64,000 nucleotides of DNA from Saprospira grandis DSM 2844 (GCF_000275825.1 NZ_JH719942.1:2176212-2240211), one strand, 5' to 3'. Shown: positions 16,828-25,941, counted from the stretch's first letter. Numbers and translations are program-made. The notes: a model not told the origin generated them from the letters alone.

Positions 16828-18150
16828 ATGAATATTGCAATCGTAGGGACTGGCTATGTTGGGCTAGTAACAGGAACTTGTTTTGCCGAAACCGGCAATC
16901 ACGTAATTTGTGTAGATATCAATGAAGAAAAAGTGCGGCAAATGCAGGCCGGACAGGTTCCCATTTATGAGCCCGAATTGGACCACCTTTTTGAGCGCAA
17001 TGCTCAGGCTGGCCGCCTTAAGTTTACCACCAATCTGGCCGAGGCGATCAAAGATGCAGAAATTATCTTTTTAGCCCTACCCACCCCTCCAGGTGGCGAT
17101 GGCGCCGCCGACCTCTCTTATGTGATGGGCGTAGCCGATGACCTTAGCAAAATAATCACTTCTTATAAGGTGATTGTCGATAAAAGTACCGTGCCCGTAG
17201 GCACTGCCGAAAAAGTACATGCCATCTTGGCCAAAAATCTAGACGAGTCTCTCTTCGATGTGGTCTCTAATCCAGAGTTTCTGCGCGAAGGCGTTGCCGT
17301 AGAAGATTTTATGAAGCCCGACCGAGTGGTGGTGGGTACAAACTCTGAGCGCGCCCGTGGACTGATGAAAAAACTCTATATGCCTTTCGTTCGCCAAGGT
17401 AATCCCATCTATTTTATGGATGAACGCTCTGCCGAAATGACCAAATATGCCGCTAACTCTTATCTGGCTACCCGCATTTCTTTTATGAACGAAATCGCCA
17501 ACCTCTGCGAGCGTGTAGGCGCCAATGTAGATGCCGTCCGCAAAGGAATGGGCTCAGATAACCGCATCGGTAAGCGCTTCCTGTTTCCCGGTATCGGTTA
17601 TGGCGGAAGCTGCTTCCCTAAAGATGTAAAGGCCTTGGCCAAAACTGCAGAAGAATATGATTTTGACTTTAAAATTCTAAAGTCGGTCATGCAAGTAAAC
17701 CAAAGACAGAAAAACCGCCTAGTCGAAAAGCTAGAAAACTATTATGGCGACGAACTTAAGGGCAAAACTATCGCGCTTTGGGGCCTTTCTTTTAAACCCA
17801 ATACCGATGATATCCGAGAAGCACCCGCCCTCTTGATTATTGAGCAACTACTAGAGCTAGGCGCAAAAGTACAGGCTTTTGATCCCGAAGCCATGAGCCA
17901 TATTCAGCAAATCTTTGGCGATAAAATTACACTTTGCGAAAATAAATATGAGGCCCTAGAAGGCGCAGATGCTTTGGCTATCTTGACCGAATGGAACGAG
18001 TTCCGTACACCCGATTTTGAGAAAATCGCTACTGTACTCAATAGCAAAGTCATCTTTGATGGCCGCAATGTCTACTCGCTAGAACAAATGCGTGAGCAAC
18101 CTTTTTATTACGAAAGTATTGGCCGTGCTACGGTTCACCCTAAAGCCTAA
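16828..18150 (+). CDS. ugd: UDP-glucose 6-dehydrogenase
   Basis: 440 residues, normal length. An N-terminal NAD-binding Rossmann motif (GTGYVGLVTG, about 6-15), the family motif SNPEFLREG near 150, and the catalytic-cysteine segment GIGYGGSCFPKD near 252-263. It oxidises UDP-glucose twice to UDP-glucuronate with 2 NAD+. It is the first gene of a three-gene cluster and provides the substrate for the decarboxylase encoded 6 bp downstream. Confidence 0.97.
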   Translation: MNIAIVGTGYVGLVTGTCFAETGNHVICVDINEEKVRQMQAGQVPIYEPELDHLFERNAQAGRLKFTTNLAEAIKDAEIIFLALPTPPGGDGAADLSYVMGVADDLSKIITSYKVIVDKSTVPVGTAEKVHAILAKNLDESLFDVVSNPEFLREGVAVEDFMKPDRVVVGTNSERARGLMKKLYMPFVRQGNPIYFMDERSAEMTKYAANSYLATRISFMNEIANLCERVGANVDAVRKGMGSDNRIGKRFLFPGIGYGGSCFPKDVKALAKTAEEYDFDFKILKSVMQVNQRQKNRLVEKLENYYGDELKGKTIALWGLSFKPNTDDIREAPALLIIEQLLELGAKVQAFDPEAMSHIQQIFGDKITLCENKYEALEGADALAILTEWNEFRTPDFEKIATVLNSKVIFDGRNVYSLEQMREQPFYYESIGRATVHPKA

Positions 18151-18156
18151 TTAACT

Positions 18157-19089
18157 ATGAAACGCGTATTGATTACTGGAGCCGCAGGTTTTCTAGGCTC
18201 TCACCTCTGCGATCGCTTTATTGCCGAAGGCATGCACGTAATAGGCATGGATAACCTCATTACTGGCGATATCAAAAATATTGAACACCTCTTCCCCCTA
18301 AAACAGTTCGAGTTTCATCATCATGATGTCTCTAAGTTTGTTCATGTGGCCGGAGAACTCGATTATATCCTGCATTTTGCCTCTCCCGCTAGCCCTATTG
18401 ATTACCTCAAGATTCCTATCCAAACCCTCAAAGTAGGCTCTCTGGGTACGCATAATCTTTTGGGCTTGGCTAGAGCCAAAAATGCCCGCATTTTGGTCGC
18501 TTCTACCTCAGAGGTCTATGGCGACCCCCTTGTCCACCCCCAAACAGAAGATTATTGGGGCAATGTGAATCCCATCGGCCCCCGTGGAGTCTATGATGAA
18601 GCCAAACGCTTCCAAGAAGCCATTACTATGGCTTATCATACCTACCACAAATTAGAAACTCGCATCGTACGGATCTTTAATACTTATGGGCCCCGTATGC
18701 GCGTAGATGATGGCCGAGCTCTTCCCGCTTTCTTCTCTCAAGCTATGCTAGACCAAGAAATTACGGTCTTCGGCAAAGGACAACAAACCCGCTCTTTCTG
18801 CTATGTAGATGATCTAGTAGAAGGTATCTTCCGCCTGCTGATGAGTAACTACGCTATGCCCGTAAATATTGGTAATCCCGACGAAATCTCAATTCTCGAT
18901 TTTGCCAAAGAAGTGGTCCAACTGGTCGGCAAAGGAAGTATCGGCTACCGCCCACTACCCAAAGATGACCCCCAACAACGCCAACCCAATATTAGCCTAG
19001 CTAAAGAAATTTTAGACTGGGAACCTAAGGTGAGCCGCGCCGAAGGGATGGCCAAAACTTATGAATACTTCAAAAAAGTACTCCTCTAA
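18157..19089 (+). CDS. UDP-glucuronate decarboxylase (UDP-xylose synthase) family
   Basis: 310 residues of the extended short-chain dehydrogenase type. The NAD motif [12 protein letters not shown] is at about 8-19, [12 protein letters not shown] follows, then the STSEVYGDP and YDEAKRFQE segments with the Tyr/Lys catalytic pair near 148-152. The [11 protein letters not shown] and RSFCYVDDL motifs are typical of UXS. It would convert UDP-glucuronate to UDP-xylose. The gene order ugd-uxs supports this. The stop overlaps the next start by one base. Confidence 0.9.
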   Translation: MKRVLITGAAGFLGSHLCDRFIAEGMHVIGMDNLITGDIKNIEHLFPLKQFEFHHHDVSKFVHVAGELDYILHFASPASPIDYLKIPIQTLKVGSLGTHNLLGLARAKNARILVASTSEVYGDPLVHPQTEDYWGNVNPIGPRGVYDEAKRFQEAITMAYHTYHKLETRIVRIFNTYGPRMRVDDGRALPAFFSQAMLDQEITVFGKGQQTRSFCYVDDLVEGIFRLLMSNYAMPVNIGNPDEISILDFAKEVVQLVGKGSIGYRPLPKDDPQQRQPNISLAKEILDWEPKVSRAEGMAKTYEYFKKVLL

Positions 19090-20144
19090 TGAAGAATCAA
19101 AAAACTTTGCTCATTACTGGAGGCGCCGGTTTTATCGGCTGCCACCTAGTAGAGCTGCTCGTAAATAAATATCCCAATTACCAAATTGTCAATCTAGATG
19201 CCCTCACCTATGCCGGCAATCTAGAAAATCTCAAATCAATAGAGCAAGCCCCAAATTATACCTTTGTCAAAGGCAATATTTTGGACCAAAACCTGCTCGA
19301 CCAACTTTTTGAGCAACACCAATTTGATGGCGTTATTCACCTGGCCGCAGAGTCTCATGTGGATCGCTCTATCGAGAATCCTCTCGCTTTTGTGGAAACT
19401 AATGTGATGGGCACCCTCCAACTCCTACAAGCCGCCCGTAAGGCTTGGGCCAATAATATGGAGAATAAGCTGTTTTATCATGTCTCTACCGATGAGGTCT
19501 ATGGCACCCTAGGCGAAACGGGCCTCTTTACCGAGGAAACCGCCTACGATCCCCGCTCGCCTTATTCGGCCTCCAAAGCAAGCTCCGACCATTTTGTGCG
19601 CGCCTACCAACATACCTACGGCCTGCCTGTGGTCATCTCCAATTGCTCCAATAATTATGGCCCCAATCAGTTTCCCGAAAAACTGATCCCGCTCTGTATC
19701 AATAATATCAAAAAGCAGAAAACTCTACCCATTTATGGCGATGGCAAGTATACCCGCGACTGGCTTTGGGTGAAGGACCATGCCGCCGCTATTGATAAAA
19801 TTTTCCATCAAGGAAAATTAGGCGAAACCTATAATATTGGTGGCCACAATGAATGGAAAAATATCGACCTAGTCCAGCTGCTCTGCAAAATTATGGACAA
19901 ACAACTGGGCCGAGAAGCCGGCAGCGCAGAACAACTCATTACTTTCATTAAGGACCGACCCGGCCACGATCGCCGCTATGCCATCGACGCCAGTAAATTG
20001 CAAAATGAACTGGATTTTGGCCCCTCTCTCCAATTCGAAGAGGGCCTAGAAAAAACCGTCAAATGGTATCTCGATAATGAAGACTGGCTAGAGCATATTG
20101 TCTCTGGTAGCTACCGCGATTACTACGAAAAACAATATCAATAG
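19089..20144 (+). CDS. rfbB: dTDP-glucose 4,6-dehydratase
   Basis: 351 residues. NAD motif GGAGFIGCHLVE near 10-21, LDALTYAGNLENL, HLAAESHVDRSI, the catalytic STDEVYGTLG and YSASKASSDHFVRAY, and NCSNNYGPNQFPEKLIP, all diagnostic of RmlB/RfbB rather than other epimerases. It makes dTDP-4-keto-6-deoxyglucose for rhamnose or related sugars. The other rml genes are not next to it. With ugd and uxs it suggests synthesis of surface polysaccharide sugars. Confidence 0.94.
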   Translation: MKNQKTLLITGGAGFIGCHLVELLVNKYPNYQIVNLDALTYAGNLENLKSIEQAPNYTFVKGNILDQNLLDQLFEQHQFDGVIHLAAESHVDRSIENPLAFVETNVMGTLQLLQAARKAWANNMENKLFYHVSTDEVYGTLGETGLFTEETAYDPRSPYSASKASSDHFVRAYQHTYGLPVVISNCSNNYGPNQFPEKLIPLCINNIKKQKTLPIYGDGKYTRDWLWVKDHAAAIDKIFHQGKLGETYNIGGHNEWKNIDLVQLLCKIMDKQLGREAGSAEQLITFIKDRPGHDRRYAIDASKLQNELDFGPSLQFEEGLEKTVKWYLDNEDWLEHIVSGSYRDYYEKQYQ

Positions 20145-20151
20145 ATGATGT

Positions 20152-20184
20152 AAAGCCTCCTTTTTGGGGGCTTTCTGCTTTTTT
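20152..20184 (+). terminator. Probable terminator of the nucleotide-sugar operon
   Basis: Stem AAAGCCTCC / GGGGGCTTT (one wobble), TTTTT loop, then CTGCTTTTTT. The last T's border the next family-A repeat. Confidence 0.6.
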
Positions 20185-20325
20185 AGGGGCCTCCGCTGCG
20201 GCTTCGCCTTGCGGCGCTACGTTACAGGGCTCGCTATTCGCTCGGCCCTTCAGCGCTTGCAGCGCTTCGGTCTGGCCTAACGGCCACCCTTTCACATCGC
20301 TAGGCCTGCGGGCCTTCGGCCCTGC
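20179..20325 (+). repeat. Family-A element, type 1 (copy 7)
   Basis: TTTTTTAGGGGCCTCCGC, GCGGCGCTACG, core linkers, middle stem AGCGCT-TGC-AGCGCT, TCTGGCC-TAAC-GGCCA, end CACATCGCTAGGCC followed by a GGGCC/GGCCC stem. Confidence 0.9.
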
Positions 20326-20373
20326 AAAACCCAATTGGACCAATTATTTTCTCTCCCCACTAATCTTATTCAA

Positions 20374-21120
20374 ATGCAACTTTATGGCTTATTGGGCAAA
20401 TCCCTCCAACATAGCTTTTCCCCCAATTACTTTAATCAGAAATTTGCAAAAGCTGGCCTCCCCGCCAAATACAAGGCTTTTCCTCTAGACCAAATTGAGG
20501 CCCTGCCCAATCTCTTGGCCCAATACCCCAATTTGAAGGGACTCAATGTAACGATTCCCTATAAACAGGCTGTCGTTCCTTACCTTTCGGTTTTAGCGCC
20601 TACGGCGGTGGCCGTAGGGGCCGTCAATTGTATTCAGTTTTTGCCCAATGGCCAACTCATGGGCCATAATACCGATGTGATGGGCTTTCGCCTAGGCTTA
20701 CAAGAGCTGCTAGGAGAGGGGCCCGCCCTACAAGCCCTAGTTTTGGGCCATGGCGGAGCCGCCAGAGCAGTGGCCCATGCCCTAGAACTAGAAGAGATTC
20801 CCTATAAGGTGGTGTCCAGAAGCCCCGAACGCTGGCAACTGAGCTACCAGGACCTCAGCCCCAAACTCCTAGCAGACTATCAATTGATTGTGAATGCAAC
20901 CCCCCTAGGTATGTATCCCCAAATAGATCAGGCCCCGAACTTGCCCTATGAGGCCATTGGTCCAAATCATTATTTATACGACCTCGTTTATAATCCCGCC
21001 CAAACCCTATTTTTGCAAAAAGGGGCCAAACAAGGCGCCAAAACATTAAATGGCTTGCCTATGCTCATTGGACAAGCCGAAAAATCTTGGGAAATCTGGA
21101 ATAGAGATGTGGTATCCTAA
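20374..21120 (+). CDS. aroE: Shikimate dehydrogenase
   Basis: 248 residues from ATG 20374; the family starts at LYGLLGKSLQHSFSP, so the longer in-frame extension that runs back into the repeat is not used. Present are the shikimate-binding SxSP motif, LNVTIPYKQ with the catalytic Lys, and GAVNC and HNTDVMGF. The NADP Rossmann motif is slightly altered (VLGHGGAARAVAHAL). It reduces 3-dehydroshikimate to shikimate in aromatic amino-acid synthesis. Its 3' end overlaps the deacetylase gene by 14 bp. Confidence 0.93.
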   Translation: MQLYGLLGKSLQHSFSPNYFNQKFAKAGLPAKYKAFPLDQIEALPNLLAQYPNLKGLNVTIPYKQAVVPYLSVLAPTAVAVGAVNCIQFLPNGQLMGHNTDVMGFRLGLQELLGEGPALQALVLGHGGAARAVAHALELEEIPYKVVSRSPERWQLSYQDLSPKLLADYQLIVNATPLGMYPQIDQAPNLPYEAIGPNHYLYDLVYNPAQTLFLQKGAKQGAKTLNGLPMLIGQAEKSWEIWNRDVVS

Positions 21121-21730
21121 ATATACGCCCCGCTTTTGGCAAGGCCTTTTTTCAACTATGCGCACGCATTATCCGCCTTCTTCTACTGGCCCTTGCCTCT
21201 ACCTCACTTTTGATGATGGTCCCACGGCAGAACATAGCCGCTGGATTTTGGACCAACTCGCCAGCTATCAGGCCAAAGCTAGCTTTTTTTGCTTGGGCAA
21301 AAATGTAGCCGCCCTACCCGATTTGGCCCAAGCCACCCTAACCGAAGGGCATTGCTTGGCTATGCACGGCTATGCCCACCTCAATGGCTGGAAAAGCAAT
21401 ACCACCGACTATCTAGCCGATTTGGAAAAAGCCGAGCAGTTTATCCAATCTCGCTATTTTCGCCCAGCTTATGGCCGCATTCGACCCAAGCAAGCCAAGG
21501 CCATTCGGGCCAAAGGCTATGAAATCATTGCCTGGGAAATTATTCCCGGCGATTTTGATGCCCAAAGAAGCCCCCAACAATCTATGCAGCTGCTCAAAAA
21601 AAAGGCCCAAGATGGAAGCATTATCGTTTTGCATGATAGCCTGAAGGCAGGCACTCATCTTCGAGCTTTGTTGCCAGAACTCTTGGCTTATTTTAGCGCA
21701 AAAGGCTATTCTTTTAAGGCCCTGCCCTAA
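21107..21730 (+). CDS. Polysaccharide deacetylase (NodB domain)
   Basis: 207 residues from ATG 21107, which overlaps aroE by 14 bp; an upstream in-frame ATG at 21050 would overlap by 71 bp. NodB motifs in order: LTFDDGPT (general base and metal Asp) near residues 37-44, a His-rich motif HGYAHLNG near 88, RPAYGRIRP near 125, WEIIPGDFD near 145 and IIVLHDS near 178. Such enzymes remove N- or O-acetyl groups from peptidoglycan, chitin-like or capsular sugars with a divalent metal. No signal peptide is clear. Confidence 0.88.
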   Translation: MWYPKYTPRFWQGLFSTMRTHYPPSSTGPCLYLTFDDGPTAEHSRWILDQLASYQAKASFFCLGKNVAALPDLAQATLTEGHCLAMHGYAHLNGWKSNTTDYLADLEKAEQFIQSRYFRPAYGRIRPKQAKAIRAKGYEIIAWEIIPGDFDAQRSPQQSMQLLKKKAQDGSIIVLHDSLKAGTHLRALLPELLAYFSAKGYSFKALP

Positions 21731-21736
21731 AAGAAA

Positions 21737-21770
21737 AAAGGAGCAAAACCCAAGTTTTGCTCCTTTTCTG
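21737..21770 (+). terminator. Terminator of the aroE-deacetylase operon
   Basis: Stem AAAGGAGCAAAAC / GTTTTGCTCCTTT, CCAA loop, T-rich tail. It shares the inner CAAAAC/GTTTTG pairing with the terminators at 25908 and 44991. Confidence 0.85.
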
Positions 21771-21777
21771 CGTCTAG

Positions 21778-22082
21778 CAGGCGGCGAAGCCGCCGCAGGC
21801 AATAGCCAGATTTAAACGCACTCACTTTTATAGTTTGCAGCAATTTCCCGCTAGTCGGCCCTATTTTTCTCGGCCATAGCGAAGGCTATGCCCTTAAAAA
21901 ATAGCTGGCCTAGCAGAAAATTCATAGCAAACTATGGTCAAAGCAGCGCGATTAAATCTGGCTGAGGGATGGACAGCAGTGGCGCGAAGCGCCAGACCAA
22001 GCCAGCTTGCTGGCGCAGGGCCGAGCGAGTAGCGAGCTGCGAAACAGCCCGACCCGCCCGCAGGGCGGGGCAGCCCCAAAAA
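21778..22082 (-). repeat. Family-A element, type 2 (copy 8), split by an insertion
   Basis: On the minus strand it starts TTTTTTTGGGGCTGCCCC and GGGTCGGGCTG, has the core with stem CCAGC-AAG-CTGG, and CATCCCTC. The usual GCC plus GGCGGCTTC stem is then displaced: 21778-21800 holds the stem and 21960-22082 the rest. The 160 bp between them are the element described next. The GGGGC end is 8 bp from the stop of the minus-strand dioxygenase gene. Confidence 0.88.
21804..21963. mobile_element. MITE-like palindromic insertion (family B) inside a family-A repeat
   Basis: Perfect 12-bp terminal inverted repeats, AGCCAGATTTAA at 21804-21815 and TTAAATCTGGCT at 21952-21963. Inside, the arms remain partly complementary (TAGTTTGC on the left, GCAAACTA on the right; CCCGCTAG against CTAGCAGA), and the centre is the family-B core (CTATTTTTCTCGGCCATAGC, GGCTATGCCCTTAAAAAATAG). 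It is too short to encode a transposase, so it would need one supplied in trans. Confidence 0.75.
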
Positions 22083-22084
22083 AA

Positions 22085-22969
22085 CTAAATTCCCTCGCCC
22101 AAAATGAAAGACGTCATATTGAGGCTACCGCCCAAAAGCTCATCATTGAACAGGCGGATTTGATCGTTTTTGTCGGCCAAGCCGATGCTGTAGATCATGG
22201 GGAAATAGTGGTCGGGAGTGGGCACGGCCAATTCAAAGGCTTTGCCCCCCTTTTTATAGTCGATGAGGGCCTGATAATTTTGGTCCCTGAGGTATTGGCC
22301 CGTTTTGGCGTGGACCTCCTTGGCCCAGTCGTAGCCATAACCAATGGTATTGATTTTAGAAAAATTGACTCGGCGGAGGTTATGAATAATATTACCGCTT
22401 CCTACGATCAAGACGCCCTTATGGCGGAGCTGTTGTAGCTTTTGGGCCAACTCAAAATGGTAGCTGGCAGGTTTATTATAATCAATGCTCATCTGGATAA
22501 CAGGCACATCAGCCTTGGGATAGAGGTGTTTGATGACCGACCAAGAACCGTGATCGAGGCCCCAGCTGTGGTCCAAATCGCCACCGACCATATCGCGAAC
22601 TTCCCGGGCCAGTTGTTGGTCGCCAGGAGCGGGATATTGCACATCAAAAAGGGCCTGAGGGAAGCCGCCAAAATCGTGAATTGTTTTGGGCGGATCAGAA
22701 GCCATGATTTTGGTCCCTTGGGTGAGCCAATGCGCCGAAACACAAAGAATCGCCTTAGGCTTGGGCAATTTTTTACCCAAATCTCTAAAGTTGCGCACAA
22801 ATTGATTCTCTTCGATCGCATTCATAGGGCTACCGTGGCCCAAAAAGAGGACGGGCATTTTGGCACTATTGTCGAGCGAGTCGCTCCAATTGCCTAATTT
22901 AGATAGTGGTTGCATAGCAAATAAGAATGGGCTAAGGGCTAGCCATTTGACAAAATCTTTCCGTTTCAT
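22085..22969 (-). CDS. LigB/DODA-type extradiol ring-cleavage dioxygenase (YgiD-like)
   Basis: 294 residues. An N-terminal hydrophobic segment (VKWLALSPFLFAMQPL, with K/R before it) suggests export or an anchor, unusual against the cytoplasmic YgiD. The catalytic domain has the metal/substrate histidine motifs FLGHGSPMNA, VSAHWLTQGT, HDFGGFPQALFD and GLDHGSWSVIKHLYP, then GSGNIIHNLR and a C-terminal PTPDHYFPMIYSIG. This group cleaves catechols such as 4,5-DOPA with a metal; the true substrate here is unknown. It is a single minus-strand gene between convergent and divergent neighbours. Confidence 0.88.
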   Translation of the reverse strand: MKRKDFVKWLALSPFLFAMQPLSKLGNWSDSLDNSAKMPVLFLGHGSPMNAIEENQFVRNFRDLGKKLPKPKAILCVSAHWLTQGTKIMASDPPKTIHDFGGFPQALFDVQYPAPGDQQLAREVRDMVGGDLDHSWGLDHGSWSVIKHLYPKADVPVIQMSIDYNKPASYHFELAQKLQQLRHKGVLIVGSGNIIHNLRRVNFSKINTIGYGYDWAKEVHAKTGQYLRDQNYQALIDYKKGGKAFELAVPTPDHYFPMIYSIGLADKNDQIRLFNDELLGGSLNMTSFILGEGI

Positions 22970-23171
22970 ATTATAGATGTATGTACATTAAATGTATAGA
23001 CTTTGTTTTGTTTTTCCAAGTTTCCCCTTTGATTTTAACGGATATTTTAGGGCCAAGGAAGAAAGCGCGGGGTAATCTTTAGGGGGCTTAAATCGTTAGT
23101 GCTGCTAGAGCTGGGCTTTTCGGCCTTTATTCCTTTTTGATTATCTTGTTGAACAAACTAGGCAGAATTTT

Positions 23172-24947
23172 ATGCGCAATACCTATTTATATTTCTTTGG
23201 CCTCTTGCTTTTCCTTTGTCTTTTGCCCGAGCAGGGGAGGGGGCAGGCGGCTATTTTTGATCTTTGTGCTCGGCAATTGACGGGCAGCAGCAATGATTCT
23301 TTGAGTTGGTCTTCGGCCAATCTTTGTACGAATTTCACGGGCTATGTAGTTTTTTCTGGTCCAACGGCCAGCAACTTGCAGCCCATAGATACCATTACGG
23401 ATCCGGCGCAGTTGGGGGAGTTGTATATCTATACGGCTTCGGCCAATCGGTTTTATCAAGTTGGGATGCTTTGCGGGGCGAGTATTTTGACTAGTTCTGC
23501 GGTCATTGACAATGCTCGGCCCATTACGCCCAATATTCAGTCGGTAGATTTGCAAACGGGTCTGCCTGTTTTGCGCTGGTCGGCTAGTCCGAGCCCGGGC
23601 ATTATTGGGTATCAGATATACAAAGAGAATCCTTATGGATCGGGGAATTTCTTTCCTTATCCAGCCAACAACCAATTAGTAACAGGGACGCAGTTCACGG
23701 ATCTCAATTCAGTGGATTTACTGGTGCGTTATGCTATAGTGGCCGTGAGCAATTGCAACAAAGGCCCATTGGGAGAGGGGACGGTTAATGATGGGACTAC
23801 TGGACCACATAGCTCTATCTTTTTATCCTCTAACTTTGAGTCTTGTAGCCGCCGTTTAGATTTGAACTGGAACGCCTATGAAAACTGGGCGGATGGAGTA
23901 GCGGGTTATTTGGTTTGGATGGAAGAAGATGGAGGGAGTCCGCAGCTGGTCGATACCGTGCTGACGACTACTTATAGCTACCTAGGGGCCGAGGATGGGC
24001 AGCAGTTGCGTTTTTGGGTAGAAGCCATGGAGGAAAATGGCAGCTATCGAGCGAATAGCAATGTTTTAGATTTTAATATCTCGGCCAATCGGCCCATAGA
24101 TTTTTTAGAATTGACCGAGCTAAGCTATGCCCCAGCCAATGCGGGCATAGAAGTGAGTTGGCGTTGGGATTTGGATAGTGATTTTGCCGAGGGGCGTTTG
24201 CAGCGTTCTACGGACGGGCAAAACTGGGAGGACCGATTAGTTTTGGCCAGTCAGTCGAGCCAACAAAATAGCTATTTGGATGCAAATATAGACAGTGCTG
24301 GGGGGCCTTATTATTATCGGATTATTGCAACAGACCTTTGCGGCCTAAGCTATTCGAGCAATCAGGCCCTAAGCTTAGAGTTGAGCGGAGAGGCCCTAGA
24401 TAATTTTGAAAACCGCCTAGATTGGTCGCCTTTGCAGGGCGATAGCCTACAGGCCGAGTTTTATCAGCTCTATGCTTTGGAGCAGGGCCAATGGCAGCAA
24501 ATTAGTTTTTTAGATAGCAGTCAGCAAACATTTTTAGATCCTATAGATTTAAGGGATGCAGAGCAGGCCAACCGCTGTTATTATCTGCAGGCCGAGGGCC
24601 GTCTAAAACTGGCCAATGGGCAGTACTTATTTTGGTCGAGCCGCTCCAATGAGTTTTGTTTGCAGCAAAAGCCCCTGCTTCATTTTCCCAATGCCTTGGC
24701 CCCCGATGGCCGAAACCCCATATTTAGGCCTCGGGCGGCCTTTGGCCAAAATATAGGCAATTACCACCTACAAATTTATGATCGTTATGGGGCCCTAATT
24801 TTTGAATCTGTCGATATTATGCAGGGCTGGGATGGCAGAATTAAGGGCCGCCCGGCTCCCCAAGGCGTATATATTTATTTGGCCCAATACCAACTGGAGG
24901 AAGGCAAAGACAAGCAGCAAAAGGGCTCGCTCTTTTTGTTGCGCTAA
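23172..24947 (+). CDS. Type IX secretion cargo with fibronectin-III-like repeats and gliding-type C-terminal domain
   Basis: 591 residues. A signal peptide (about 1-24, ending QGRGQ) is followed by several Fn3-like beta domains: segments such as LDWSP and LRWSASPSPGIIGYQIYKE repeat at about 100-residue spacing. The last ~85 residues match the type B T9SS sorting/gliding motility-associated domain: FPNALAPDGRNPIFRPRA, then YHLQIYDRYGALIFES, GWDGRIKGRPAPQGVYIYLA. Such proteins cross the outer membrane through the T9SS, usually with a PorP/SprF partner. The protein is likely surface-exposed. Only 12 bp separate it from the next gene. Confidence 0.88.
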   Translation: MRNTYLYFFGLLLFLCLLPEQGRGQAAIFDLCARQLTGSSNDSLSWSSANLCTNFTGYVVFSGPTASNLQPIDTITDPAQLGELYIYTASANRFYQVGMLCGASILTSSAVIDNARPITPNIQSVDLQTGLPVLRWSASPSPGIIGYQIYKENPYGSGNFFPYPANNQLVTGTQFTDLNSVDLLVRYAIVAVSNCNKGPLGEGTVNDGTTGPHSSIFLSSNFESCSRRLDLNWNAYENWADGVAGYLVWMEEDGGSPQLVDTVLTTTYSYLGAEDGQQLRFWVEAMEENGSYRANSNVLDFNISANRPIDFLELTELSYAPANAGIEVSWRWDLDSDFAEGRLQRSTDGQNWEDRLVLASQSSQQNSYLDANIDSAGGPYYYRIIATDLCGLSYSSNQALSLELSGEALDNFENRLDWSPLQGDSLQAEFYQLYALEQGQWQQISFLDSSQQTFLDPIDLRDAEQANRCYYLQAEGRLKLANGQYLFWSSRSNEFCLQQKPLLHFPNALAPDGRNPIFRPRAAFGQNIGNYHLQIYDRYGALIFESVDIMQGWDGRIKGRPAPQGVYIYLAQYQLEEGKDKQQKGSLFLLR

Positions 24948-24959
24948 AGTAATTACAAT

Positions 24960-25724
24960 ATGAAAATTCGATTTTTAGGAACGGGGACCTCTCAGGGGGT
25001 GCCTGTTATTGGCTGCGATTGCGAGGTTTGTCAATCTAAGGACCCCCGAAATCAGCGCCTGCGGGTCTCTATTCTTGTAGAACATCAGGGCCAAAGGGTG
25101 GTCATTGATAGTGGCCCCGATTTTAGGGCCCAAATGCTGGCCGCCCAAGTCGATCGCCTAGATGCCTTGGTCATTACGCATGAACATCGAGATCATGTGG
25201 CGGGCCTAGATGATGTCCGCCCCTTTAATTTTCGGCAGCAAATGGATATGCCGCTCTATGCCACAAGCCGCGTCCAAAAGGCCCTCAAAGAGAGCTTTGC
25301 CTACATCTTTGCCGCCGATTATCCCGGGGTGCCTAGGGTTTTGCTGCAAAGGGTAGAAAAAAACCAGCCTTTTTCGCTCATCGGCCTAAACTGGATGCCT
25401 GTAGAATATAGCCATGGCCGCCTGCCCGTGATGGGCTATCGCATCGGCAATTTTGCTTACCTGACGGATTTTAAGGCCATGCCTGAGGACCAATACGCCT
25501 ATCTGCAGGGGCTGGATACTTTGGTCATTAGCGCCTTGCACCATGAGGAGCATTATTCTCATATTACCCTAGCCCAAGCCCTAGAGGAGATCAAACGCAT
25601 TGGCCCAAAACGAGCTTATATCACGCACATTAGCCACTATATGGGCCTGCATGAAGAACAAGAGGCCCAACTGCCCAAGCATATTCGCTTTGCCTATGAT
25701 GGCCTAGAAATAGAAGTGGATTAG
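24960..25724 (+). CDS. MBL-fold metallohydrolase, PhnP-like
   Basis: 254 residues. It begins with KIRFLGTGTSQGVPVIGCDC, typical of PhnP/RNase Z-like phosphodiesterases; the C-x-C/C-x2-C pair (CDCEVC) could bind a structural zinc. The metal motif THEHRDHVAGLDD (HxHxDH) is at about 76-88, then HGRLPVMGYRIG and TDF, LVISALHHEEHYSH, and a final THISHYMG. PhnP cleaves cyclic ribose phosphates in phosphonate use, but no phn genes are present, so the physiological substrate is open. Confidence 0.85.
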   Translation: MKIRFLGTGTSQGVPVIGCDCEVCQSKDPRNQRLRVSILVEHQGQRVVIDSGPDFRAQMLAAQVDRLDALVITHEHRDHVAGLDDVRPFNFRQQMDMPLYATSRVQKALKESFAYIFAADYPGVPRVLLQRVEKNQPFSLIGLNWMPVEYSHGRLPVMGYRIGNFAYLTDFKAMPEDQYAYLQGLDTLVISALHHEEHYSHITLAQALEEIKRIGPKRAYITHISHYMGLHEEQEAQLPKHIRFAYDGLEIEVD

Positions 25725-25739
25725 GGTTGTTTTTTCTTT

Positions 25740-25863
25740 TTGGGGCCTCCCGCCTGCGGCGGGCGCTACGCTTCAGGGCTCGCAGGTCTGCTCGGCCCTG
25801 CGGGCATCACTTCGTTCTGCCCTTGGTCTGCGGCTTCGCCGCCCCCTTTCACATCGCTAGGCC
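25740..25863 (+). repeat. Family-A element, type 1 (copy 9)
   Basis: TTTTGGGGCCTCC, stem CCGCC-TGC-GGCGG, GCGCTACG, CTCGCAGGTCTGCTCGGCCC, middle stem GGGCATCAC/GTTCTGCCC, TCTGCGGC-TTC-GCCGC, end CACATCGCTAGGCC. It lies between the metallohydrolase stop and its terminator at 25908, so it should be part of the mRNA. Confidence 0.9.
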
Positions 25864-25907
25864 GCTCAACGGCTATGCTTTAGCCCGGCTTCCCGCTTCG
25901 GCCGCCT

Positions 25908-25941
25908 AAAAGGCGCAAAACCTAAGTTTTGCGCCTTTTTT
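25908..25941 (+). terminator. Terminator downstream of the metallohydrolase gene and its 3' repeat
   Basis: A perfect 14-bp stem (AAAAGGCGCAAAAC / GTTTTGCGCCTTTT), CTAA loop, T-run. Confidence 0.9.

Noticed and set aside
22970..23171. Possible regulatory RNA or tRNA in the dioxygenase-T9SS cargo gap
   Set aside because: I could not fold a cloverleaf or a convincing conserved structure; only a weak GTACATTAAATGTAT palindrome is seen.
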